Positions 55,439 to 64,000 of a stretch of DNA of 64,000 nucleotides are shown in pieces. The notes beneath the pieces were generated by a model. It was not told where the DNA came from. It did not search any database and was given only the letters and a program-made list of their open reading frames with translations. The first letter of the stretch is position 1. Every line of letters starts with the position of its first letter. The position numbers were made by a program, and so were the translations under genes. Source of the stretch: Novosphingobium lindaniclasticum LE124 (GTDB lineage: Bacteria > Pseudomonadota > Alphaproteobacteria > Sphingomonadales > Sphingomonadaceae); NCBI RefSeq assembly GCF_000445125.1, contig NZ_ATHL01000028.1, positions 62,001 through 126,000 on the forward strand, given 5' to 3'.

Positions 55439-56755
55439 TTCACGCTCGGCAAGCCGGACTTGAAGGCGCAGCAAGGGACCTTGGTCCCCTGCGCCGGCGT
55501 CTTCTTCCGACAGGACCTCCCCGCGGGCGTGCAGAAAAGCGATACGCTGCCCATCGGCCGCCGGAATCACGAAAGTGTACACTTTCGCATCCGAGGTCAG
55601 CGTGGCACCGATCGTTTCGAGCAGGAACTCGCAGCCCATCCCGGTACGGGCGGACAAAGGCACGATCACCTCATCGGGTCGCTGCGCCATGACGTCCCGG
55701 AGCTCGTCCGCCTGCATCGGCGTCAGCAGGTCCCACTTGTTCCAGACCTCGATGATGGGGATTCCCAGGGCAGTTTCGCCTTCTTCCTCGCTGCCCCCTT
55801 CCCCATCGATCACGCCCAGATCGGCAAGCACGTCCAGAACCTGGCGCTTCTGCGATTCGGTGTCGGGATTGGCGATGTCGCGCACGTGAAGGATGACGTC
55901 CGCTGCATTGACCTCTTCCAGGGTCGCGCGGAAGGCGGCCACCAGCTGGGTGGGCAGGTCCGAGATGAAGCCGACGGTGTCGGAGAGGATCGCCTTCTCC
56001 ACCGCCGGCAGACGGATCGCGCGCATGGTGGGATCGAGCGTGGCGAAAAGCAGATCCTCGGCCATGACCTCGGCGCCGGTCAGGTAGTTGAACAGCGTCG
56101 ACTTGCCTGCATTGGTATAGCCGACCAAGGCGACGATCGGCCAAGGCGCCTTATCGCGGCGGTCGCGGTGCAACCCGCGCGTGCGGCGCACCTGCTCCAG
56201 TTCGCGCCGGATCTTGGCCATGCGATCGCGGATCATCCGGCGGTCGGCTTCGATCTGCGTCTCACCGGGCCCGCCCAGGAAGCCGAAGCCGCCGCGCTGC
56301 CGTTCCAGGTGAGTCCAACTGCGCACCAGACGCCCGGCCTGGTAGTCCAGGTGCGCCAGTTCGACCTGCAGCCGGCCTTCCGCCGTGGCCGCGCGTTCCC
56401 CGAAGATCTCGAGGATCAGGCCAGTTCGGTCGATAACCTTGCGCTTGAGTTTCTCTTCGAGATTGCGCTGCTGGATCGCCGACAGCGAACCGTCGACGAT
56501 GATCAGTTCCGCCTCGTTCAACTCGCAGGCGACAGAGATGTTCTGGATCTGCCCTTCACCGAAGAGCGTGCCGGCCCGGGGTTCGCGGATCGGGATCGCC
56601 ATGGCTTCCGCCACGACCAGGCCGATGGCTGCTGCAAGGCCCCTGGCCTCTTCGAGACGCGCTTCGGGATCGAGATCCCCTCTGCCACGCATCTGCGGAT
56701 AGACGACGAGGGCACGCGCGCCGCGCGTGACCTCGCCTGTGAGTTCATCGTTCAA
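55415..56755 (-). CDS. hflX: Ribosome-associated GTPase HflX
   Basis: This 446-residue GTPase has the HflX N-terminal nucleotide-binding domain (LEEARGLAAAIGLVVAEAMAIPIREP, then GTLFGEGQIQNI), a coiled linker (REQLEKVRRTR-like ELEQVRRTRGLHRDRR) and a TRAFAC GTPase domain with G1 VALVGYTNAGKSTLFN near 210, G3 in LSDTVGFISDLP, and G4 NKWD in IIEVWNKWDLLTP. In E. coli HflX splits stalled ribosomes. It lies 24 nt downstream of hfq, as in many proteobacteria. Confidence 0.96.
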   Translation of the reverse strand: MNDELTGEVTRGARALVVYPQMRGRGDLDPEARLEEARGLAAAIGLVVAEAMAIPIREPRAGTLFGEGQIQNISVACELNEAELIIVDGSLSAIQQRNLEEKLKRKVIDRTGLILEIFGERAATAEGRLQVELAHLDYQAGRLVRSWTHLERQRGGFGFLGGPGETQIEADRRMIRDRMAKIRRELEQVRRTRGLHRDRRDKAPWPIVALVGYTNAGKSTLFNYLTGAEVMAEDLLFATLDPTMRAIRLPAVEKAILSDTVGFISDLPTQLVAAFRATLEEVNAADVILHVRDIANPDTESQKRQVLDVLADLGVIDGEGGSEEEGETALGIPIIEVWNKWDLLTPMQADELRDVMAQRPDEVIVPLSARTGMGCEFLLETIGATLTSDAKVYTFVIPAADGQRIAFLHARGEVLSEEDAGAGDQGPLLRLQVRLAERELGRFSAL

Positions 56756-56779
56756 ATCGGTTCAGCTTCCCGTAGCGTT

Positions 56780-57379
56780 TCAGTCTTCGGCTTCTTCATG
56801 CGCCTGAAGGTCGACCGGAGTCACGGGCTGAATCGTCGAAACGGCATGCTTGTAGGCGAGTTGGACGTAGCCTTCGCGCTCCAGCAGCATGCAAAACAGA
56901 TCGTAAGCCGCCACGCGGCCCTGAAGCATGACGCCGTTGATCAGGAACATCGTGACCTGAACGCCGGCATTGCGAATGCTGGAAAGGAACACGTCCTGAA
57001 GAACACGGGTCTTCTTGCCGTTGTCCGCGCCGCTCGAGAACTGGCGCGCATCGACCGGGGTCGAGGGCATGATCGTCGAGATCGCATGCTTGTAGACGAG
57101 TTGCGACTGGCCGTCGCGGCGCAGCAGGATCGAGAAATTGTCGAACCAGGTAACGATGCCCTGCAGCTTCACGCCCTTCACCAGGAACATGGTCACCGGG
57201 GTCTTGTTCTTGCGCAGGAGGTTCAGGAACTGGTCCTGGAGGTTCTGCCCTTTCCCTGCCGAAGTTCCGGCGGCAATCGGAGGCGGTGCCACGGCAGCCT
57301 TGGCAGGCGCCGCTTCGGCTTCGGTTTCAGCCTCCGGGGTCGTGGTTCGCGGACGAGCGGTCAGCGTACGGCCGGCCAT
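56780..57379 (-). CDS. hfq: RNA chaperone Hfq with two tandem Sm domains
   Basis: This 199-residue protein is a duplicated Hfq. After an Ala/Pro/Glu-rich N-terminal tail (1-43) come Sm domain 1 (residues 44-106: [30 protein letters not shown]) and domain 2 (124-186: [30 protein letters not shown]), joined by a linker of about 17 residues. Each keeps the proximal-face Gln/Asp, the Phe42-equivalent and the YKH Sm2 motif; domain 2 replaces the Lys31-equivalent by Met151. A typical Hfq has one domain and 70-100 residues, so the native ring is probably a trimer of double domains. The ATG at 57379 has a GGAGAAATGAT site. Downstream of ntrX and upstream of hflX. Confidence 0.94.
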   Translation of the reverse strand: MAGRTLTARPRTTTPEAETEAEAAPAKAAVAPPPIAAGTSAGKGQNLQDQFLNLLRKNKTPVTMFLVKGVKLQGIVTWFDNFSILLRRDGQSQLVYKHAISTIMPSTPVDARQFSSGADNGKKTRVLQDVFLSSIRNAGVQVTMFLINGVMLQGRVAAYDLFCMLLEREGYVQLAYKHAVSTIQPVTPVDLQAHEEAED

Positions 57380-57572
57380 ATCATTTCTCCTTCTTTTTGG
57401 CGGCCGCTTTGCGGTCCGCGATCTGGCCATCGGAACTTCCCGAGACCGTTCTCGAATCGAAATCTAGCGATTTGCTGCAATGCAGTAAACGCGGAAAATG
57501 TAGCATTCTTGTGACACGTTTCGGAAAACCAGTTGGTCGGGGCCAAGAACCGCTTGTTTTCCCTGGGTCTCG

Positions 57573-58970
57573 TCAGATCTGCTCGTCACCTTCCTGCTCG
57601 CCTTCGCGGCGGTCGGCCATGCCCAGCAGCTTGAGCTTGCGATGAAGCGCCGAGCGTTCCATGCCGATGAACGAAGCCGTTTTCGAAATGTTGCCCGAGA
57701 AGCGGCGGATCTGGACGCGCAGATACTCGCGCTCGAAACTCTCCCGCGCTTCGCGCAGCGGCGCGCTCATCATGACCGAGACGCCCGCGTCTCCGTTCCC
57801 GCGGCTGTTGAAGATCTCCGGCGGCAGCATGTCCGCCTCGATCCGCGCCAGCTTTTCGCGCGGCGCCATGATCACCGTGCGCTCGACGACGTTGCGAAGC
57901 TGCCGGACGTTGCCGGGCCACTCGTAGGCCTGAAGGGCAGTCATGGCCTCGGCACTGACCACCGGCGGGGAGACCCCCTGCTCGTTGGCGTAGCGGGCGA
58001 AGAAATGGTCGACCAGGGCCGGGATATCATCCCGCCTTTCCCGCAGAGCGGGGATGGTCACGGGTACGACATTGAGCCGATAGAACAGGTCTTCGCGGAA
58101 GCGGCGCTCGGCGATCTCCTTTTCGAGATCGCGCGAGGTGGACGACACCACCCGCACATCCACGCGAATCTGGCGCGTACCGCCGACCCGCACGAAGGCC
58201 TGATCGGTCAAGACCCGCAGGATTCGGGCCTGAGTGGAGAGCGGCATGTCCGCGACTTCATCGAAGTAGAGCGTCCCGCTGTCGGCAGTCTCCAGCAGGC
58301 CGGGCCGGATGAGAGCGCCGTCCGCTTCCTCGCCGAACAGCTCCTGCTCGAAACGCTCCGGCGTGATGCGCGCGGAATTGACGCTGACGAAGGCGTTACC
58401 CGCGCGCGGGCTCCAGGCATGGAGGAGACGGGCAGCGACTTCCTTGCCCGATCCGGCCGGACCAGTGATCAGCAGTCGGCTCCCCGTATTGGCCACCCGC
58501 TTCAAGGTTGCGCGCACCTGGTTGATCGACCCGCTCGATCCGGTGAACTCTTCCCCGATCGAGAAATCGTGGCGAAGCTGCGCATTTTCGCGCCGCAATC
58601 TCTCCGTCTCGGTCGCGCGGCCGACGAGATGAAGCAGTTTCTCCGCTTCGAACGGCTTTTCGATGAAATCGACCGCACCGCGGCTGATCGCGGCCACGGC
58701 CGTGTCTATATTGCCGTGACCGGAGAAGATGATGACCGGCAGTTCCGGCTCGCGCGCCTTGATGGCGTCCAGCACTTCCAGCCCGTCCATGGGGCTGCCG
58801 TGAAGCCATACGTCCAGCAGCACCAGCGAAGGCCGGCGCGCGTCGATCGCAGCAAGGGCGGCTTCGCTGTCGCCGGCGGTGCGGCATTCGTAACCTTCGT
58901 CGCTCAACACGCCTGCAACCAGTTCGCGGATGTCGCGTTCGTCGTCGACGATCAGGATTTCAAGAGCCAT
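57573..58970 (-). CDS. ntrX: Nitrogen regulation response regulator NtrX
   Basis: This 465-residue NtrC-like regulator has a receiver (ILIVDDERDIREL, phospho-acceptor in LVLLDVWLHGSPMDG, PFEAEKLLHLVGRATE), an AAA+ domain with Walker A ITGPAGSGKEVAARLL and Walker B GTLYFDEVADMP, and a Fis-type helix-turn-helix (ISKTASFIGMERSALHRKLKLLG). The GAFTGA loop that contacts sigma-54 is absent: the position reads ELFGEEADGALIRPGLLE. NtrX proteins of alphaproteobacteria often differ this way. It follows ntrY by 58 nt and forms the NtrY-NtrX pair. Confidence 0.94.
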   Translation of the reverse strand: MALEILIVDDERDIRELVAGVLSDEGYECRTAGDSEAALAAIDARRPSLVLLDVWLHGSPMDGLEVLDAIKAREPELPVIIFSGHGNIDTAVAAISRGAVDFIEKPFEAEKLLHLVGRATETERLRRENAQLRHDFSIGEEFTGSSGSINQVRATLKRVANTGSRLLITGPAGSGKEVAARLLHAWSPRAGNAFVSVNSARITPERFEQELFGEEADGALIRPGLLETADSGTLYFDEVADMPLSTQARILRVLTDQAFVRVGGTRQIRVDVRVVSSTSRDLEKEIAERRFREDLFYRLNVVPVTIPALRERRDDIPALVDHFFARYANEQGVSPPVVSAEAMTALQAYEWPGNVRQLRNVVERTVIMAPREKLARIEADMLPPEIFNSRGNGDAGVSVMMSAPLREARESFEREYLRVQIRRFSGNISKTASFIGMERSALHRKLKLLGMADRREGEQEGDEQI

Positions 58971-59028
58971 GGCTTTGTCTTCTTGGTGAGGGTGATGGAC
59001 GGGGAAAGCAGGTTGCGACCGGCCGGGA

Positions 59029-61269
59029 TCATTCGGCGGCCTCCTGCTTGCGGGCGCCGGTAACGGGATCGTGCGCCAGGGGATCGGTGGCGAAACGCAT
59101 AGAGACGGTAGTGCCCCCGCCGGGAGTCGGCATGAACAGCATCTCGCCCCCGTGTTCCTCTATGATCTTGTTGACGATCGCCAGCCCGAGCCCGGTGCCC
59201 TTCTCGCGCGTGGTGACGTAAGGTTCGATGATGCGCTCGCGGTCCTGCGACAGACCGATGCCGTTATCGGCTATGCTAACCAGGATCGCATCGGGAACGG
59301 ACTCCACGGTGACGCAGATCGCGCCGCGATAATGTCCGTCAGCTTCCTTGGCTTTCGCTTCGATTGCCTCGACCGCGTTCTTGAGGACATTGGTCATAGC
59401 CTGGCCATATTGATGGCGGTCGCAGTCGATCGCCCGGATGCCGGGATCGCTGCTGAAGCTGAAATCGATATCCGGGCGGGCTATTTCCTGGAGGAACAGC
59501 GACTGCCGCGTCAGGGCGACGGGATCTTCCGAGCGGAACACCGGCTTGGGCAGCCGCGCGAACGAGGAGAACTCGTCCACCATCTTGCGCAGTTCGCCGA
59601 CCTGCCGAATGATCGTGCGGGTGAGATCCTCGAAAAGCTCGGGATTGTCGACGATCTGCTTACGATAGCGGCGGCTGAGCCGCTCCGTCGCGAGCTGGAT
59701 CGGCGTGAGCGGGTTCTTGATCTCGTGCGCGATGCGGCGGGCCACGTCGGACCAGGCGGCGGTGCGCTGGTCGAGGAGTTGCCGGGTGATATCCTCGAAC
59801 GTGATGACGTAGCCGGTAGCATCGCGGCTGACCTTCACGGCGAAGGTCAGCAGATCGCCTTCGCGATTGTACTGGACGATACCGCCGGAGCTGCCCTGCT
59901 CGATCAGCGCCGCGATCTGCGGCGCCAGCTCGGCCAGGGGCATGGCTTCGGGAAGGTCGGCCCGCGCGGTCAGCAGCTTCTGCGCAGTGCTGTTCATCAG
60001 CAGGATGCGCCGCTCGGTATCGAGCGAGATGATGCCGGATGTGACCGATTCGAGCACCGCTTCGATGAAGACGCGTCTTTCGTGAAGTTGCCGGTTCGCA
60101 CCGAGCAGCGCCTGAGTCTGCTTCTCGATCTGCGCGGTCATCCGGTTGAAGGCGCGGTTCAGCAAACCGATCTCGTCGGCGCCGGTGCGCCCTTCGATTC
60201 GCAGGGAGAAATTGCCGCTGCCCACCCTGCGCGCCGCATCGACAAGTTCGTAGAGCGGCTTCACCTGCCGGTCGGCGAAACGCAGCGCGAACCATACGGC
60301 CAGACCCACGAGCGCCAGCGAAGCGATGAACAGCGCCACGTTGAAGCGAAGCTGCAGCACGCGCGCACGGCTTGTCAGAACCTCGTAGGCCTGGACGATA
60401 TTCTCCGCGTTCTCCGCCCGCTGCCCCTGGCTGAGCGCCAGGAGATCGGAACTCCGCGCCGCGTAGAGGAAAACACCGGATTCCTTGTTGATCGGCACGA
60501 CCGAAACGATGCGGTCGTTGTTCGAGGTGACGACGTACTGGTCGCCCTTCGCCAGGCGGTCCTGCACTTCGGGCGAGATGCGCCGGTCCTCGGCCTTACC
60601 TTCCGGATCGACAATGATCGCCGTGCGCTGGCTGCCGTCGCCGGCGATCTGGATGATCGCCGCGACCGAAAGATTGCGCTTGTAGACCTGGCTGGCGAAG
60701 AAGCGCTGGAAATAGTCGCTGGCGATGGGAGAAACGGCCAGTTCGTTGCGCGTATCGTACGCCATCGCGGCGGACTCGTAACCGACCTCGCGCTGCGTCT
60801 GCTCGTAATAGCCGCGCGCCAGCTTGTTCGCGTTTTCCAGCAATCCACGCGAGGAATCCGAGAACCAGAACTCCACGCCCGACTGGAACAGCCATGACGC
60901 GAAGACCACCACCAGAAGCGTAGGGACCGCCGAGATCAGCGAGAAGATGAAGACCAGGCGGACGTGCATCTGGCCGGTGCCGCCGATGTTCTCGGCAGCG
61001 CGGCGCAGGGCCATGCGCCGGCCGAGCAGCACCAGAATCGCCATGGCTGGAACCAGCGTGCCGACCAGCAGCGTCGCGGTGAGATCCGAAGGCAGCAGCT
61101 GACCCTTGTCCCGCGAGTTCAGCGCGAGCCAGGTGATCGCCGTCATCAGGACGAAGGCTGCGATTGAAAGCAATTCGATGATGGCGAAAAAGTTCGCGCG
61201 GCGGGCAGCAACCTGCATGCGCCGCCACCAGCGCGGCCAGGCGCGTTTGTGGACCAGTGTCTCGCTCAT
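59029..61269 (-). CDS. ntrY: Nitrogen regulation sensor histidine kinase NtrY
   Basis: This 746-residue membrane kinase has several N-terminal helices (about 25-115), a large periplasmic loop (about 115-290), a further helix (about 300-325), a HAMP linker (FADRQVKPLYELVDAARRVGSGNFSLRIEGRTG), a PAS domain and a HisKA/HATPase core with RRIAHEIKNPLTPIQLATERL (phospho-acceptor His) and GTGLGLAIVNKIIEEHGGEM. It has no own stop overlap; ntrX follows 58 nt later on the same strand, and ntrC ends 60 nt before it. The NtrYX pair senses envelope redox or nitrogen status in other alphaproteobacteria. Confidence 0.94.
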   Translation of the reverse strand: MSETLVHKRAWPRWWRRMQVAARRANFFAIIELLSIAAFVLMTAITWLALNSRDKGQLLPSDLTATLLVGTLVPAMAILVLLGRRMALRRAAENIGGTGQMHVRLVFIFSLISAVPTLLVVVFASWLFQSGVEFWFSDSSRGLLENANKLARGYYEQTQREVGYESAAMAYDTRNELAVSPIASDYFQRFFASQVYKRNLSVAAIIQIAGDGSQRTAIIVDPEGKAEDRRISPEVQDRLAKGDQYVVTSNNDRIVSVVPINKESGVFLYAARSSDLLALSQGQRAENAENIVQAYEVLTSRARVLQLRFNVALFIASLALVGLAVWFALRFADRQVKPLYELVDAARRVGSGNFSLRIEGRTGADEIGLLNRAFNRMTAQIEKQTQALLGANRQLHERRVFIEAVLESVTSGIISLDTERRILLMNSTAQKLLTARADLPEAMPLAELAPQIAALIEQGSSGGIVQYNREGDLLTFAVKVSRDATGYVITFEDITRQLLDQRTAAWSDVARRIAHEIKNPLTPIQLATERLSRRYRKQIVDNPELFEDLTRTIIRQVGELRKMVDEFSSFARLPKPVFRSEDPVALTRQSLFLQEIARPDIDFSFSSDPGIRAIDCDRHQYGQAMTNVLKNAVEAIEAKAKEADGHYRGAICVTVESVPDAILVSIADNGIGLSQDRERIIEPYVTTREKGTGLGLAIVNKIIEEHGGEMLFMPTPGGGTTVSMRFATDPLAHDPVTGARKQEAAE

Positions 61270-61329
61270 CGTTGCACCGTTACAACGCCGGTGTTGCTAC
61301 TTTGCAAGGGCAAATCCATGAAGGTCGTT

Positions 61330-62735
<1,406 letters not shown>

Positions 62736-62739
<4 letters not shown>

Positions 62740-63875
62740 GCGGCCGGTCTCCTTCTGGTCGGGCGGCTGCGCGTCTCGCGCGCCAGCGGCAGGTGGACGC
62801 GGAAGTGGGTGAAGCCGCCCTCTTCGTCGCGCTCGTGGGTGATCCGCCCGTTCATGTCGCGCACCAGCTTGCGCACGAGCGGCAGGCCGAGGCCCTGCCC
62901 GGATTTCTTGGTGGTGACGAAGGGCTCGAAGATGTGATCGCGCATCGCCGGATCGACGCCGGGGCCGTTGTCCGTCACGCGCAGTTCGACCGGCAAGCGA
63001 ACCGGCTCGCCGGAATCACTGGTGTGGAGTTGAAGCCCGCTGGCGAAACGGGTGCGGATCGTCACCCGCGGCTTCTCCTCATGGGCGCAGGCTTCCAAGG
63101 CGTTGGCGAGCAGGTTGATGATCACCTGCACTAGCGCATCGGGGCTGCCCAGCACGGGGGGAAGCGAGGGATCGAACTCCTCCACCAGCCCGACCCGCTC
63201 CGGCGCTCCGCCATTGGCCGCCGAAAGGACGTCGAGCGCCCGGCGGGCTGCCTCATGGAGATTGCAGGGCTCAACCGGCGGGGTGGTGCGGCGGCTGAGC
63301 TTCTGCATCCGGTCGATCAGGTTGGCGATCCGGTCGACCTCTAGCGTGATGAGGTCGGTGAGCGCGCGATCCTTCTCCTCGACCTTGCGGGCCAGCAGCT
63401 GCGCCGCGCCGCGAATGCCGGCGAGTGGGTTCTTGATCTCGTGGGCCATGATCTCCGGCCCGCGCAGCACCGCGTTGTCGGGCCCGCCGGAATCGTCGCC
63501 GAGCGCTTCGGTGGCGGTATTGTCGTGGATCGTCAGGACCTGCCAGCCCGGCGTATCGGCCACCGGCGCGATATTGATGTCTATCCGGCGCGCAATCCTG
63601 CCCTTGAGCGTGACGACGACCTCACGCGCGGAAACCGGGGTTTCGTAATCGTCGAGACGCTCCAGCAGGAGCTGGTCGGAGAAAGTCAGGATGTCCTGAA
63701 GCGGTGTGCCCCTGAGCAGGCGCAGGGACTGGCCGAAGAACTGCTCCGCAGCGGGGTTCAGCGACGCGATCCGCAGCCCCGGCTCCAGCAGCACCACCGC
63801 CTGCGGCAAGCTCGCGAGAAGCCGCGACGCCGCAGGCAGAGTGGTAGACTGGGCCGTGGGCTGCGCGAGGCTCAT
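62736..63875 (-). CDS. ntrB: Nitrogen regulation sensor histidine kinase NtrB (GlnL)
   Basis: This 379-residue soluble kinase has an N-terminal PAS domain (about 20-110) and a HisKA/HATPase core: phospho-acceptor His in IMAHEIKNPLAGIRGAAQLLARKVE near residue 145, N-box in IINLLANALEACAHEEK near 250, G-boxes DNGPGVDP and GQGLGLPLVRKLVRDMNG. It responds to PII in known systems and phosphorylates NtrC. It starts at the ATG overlapping the end of the upstream gene and is 4-bp overlapped with ntrC. Confidence 0.95.
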
Positions 63876-64000
63876 GCCGCCTGACGGTCTGCCGATGCGG
63901 TTTCTCCGCCGTCCGCGTTGGCGCCATCACGATAGGGTGCGTAGAATTCGGCCAGCAGGCGCAGGACCTCGTCGGGATCGCTGACGAAGTTGATGCGGTT
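63872..64000 (-). CDS. dusB: C-terminal end of tRNA-dihydrouridine synthase (probable DusB)
   Basis: The last 42 codons of a gene that continues beyond the window are read on the minus strand. The sequence NRINFVSDPDEVLRLLAEFY followed by APYRDGANADGGETASADRQAA resembles the DusB C-terminal helix region (compare the E. coli DusB end), and dusB (nifR3) usually precedes ntrBC in alphaproteobacteria. The stop codon overlaps the ntrB start (ATGA). The call rests mainly on context. Confidence 0.55.
   Translation of the reverse strand, partial: NRINFVSDPDEVLRLLAEFYAPYRDGANADGGETASADRQAA

Noticed and set aside
57440-57510. Possible sigma-54 promoter (GTGTCAC-N5-TGCTA) upstream of hfq on the minus strand
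   Set aside because: The invariant GG of the -24 element is GT, and no enhancer site was seen.

Overview
The window is GC-rich (roughly 60-65 % by eye), gene-dense chromosomal DNA from an alphaproteobacterium, most likely a sphingomonad of the Novosphingobium type. The grounds are the gene order dusB-ntrB-ntrC-ntrY-ntrX-hfq-hflX, an Hfq protein with two Sm domains, a pyruvate dehydrogenase E2 / lpd cluster, a large TonB-dependent receptor and typical sphingomonad housekeeping proteins. No phage, CRISPR array, rRNA or intact insertion sequence was seen.

Layout. 1-15.4 kb is housekeeping and transport: end of proS, a DUF805 membrane protein, a secreted M28 peptidase, a TauE/SafE permease, rnr, a universal stress protein, pdhC - thioesterase - lpd, a GNAT protein, acs, a PiT phosphate transporter and a small hypothetical. 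15.6-24.9 kb is a complete high-affinity potassium system: a 27-residue membrane peptide, kdpF, A, B, C, the sensor/regulator pair kdpDE, then a TorF-type porin. A 20-bp motif before the kdp operon recurs just after kdpE, before the porin gene.

24.9-46.6 kb is the accessory part. It holds an MFS - DsbA/FrnE - FAD monooxygenase operon, a FixJ-type regulator - receiver - histidine kinase cluster, a short AraC regulator, an alpha/beta hydrolase, an STN-type TonB receptor, an ECF sigma/FecR pair, an Old Yellow Enzyme, an XdhC remnant, a cytochrome c - [2Fe-2S] - molybdopterin oxidoreductase operon and a second membrane histidine kinase. Four copies of a 14-bp palindrome (CATAC-CRAN-GTATR) lie upstream of the MFS operon, the AraC gene, the TonB receptor and the cytochrome/molybdoenzyme operon. 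I read this as an undescribed regulon, probably run by the local FixJ-type regulator. A 265-bp element with inverted termini sits at the 3' end of the TonB receptor gene.

46.9-64 kb returns to core genes: tRNA-Ser(UGA), an MltB-like transglycosylase, dacC, tmk, holB, metG, tatD, a metallo-beta-lactamase-fold hydrolase, a 61-residue membrane protein and mazG on the plus strand; then, convergent on the minus strand, hflX, tandem-domain hfq, ntrX, ntrY, ntrC, ntrB and the end of dusB (nitrogen regulation). Coordinates come from reading the sequence by eye. Functions are inferred from recognised motifs, not from database searches.
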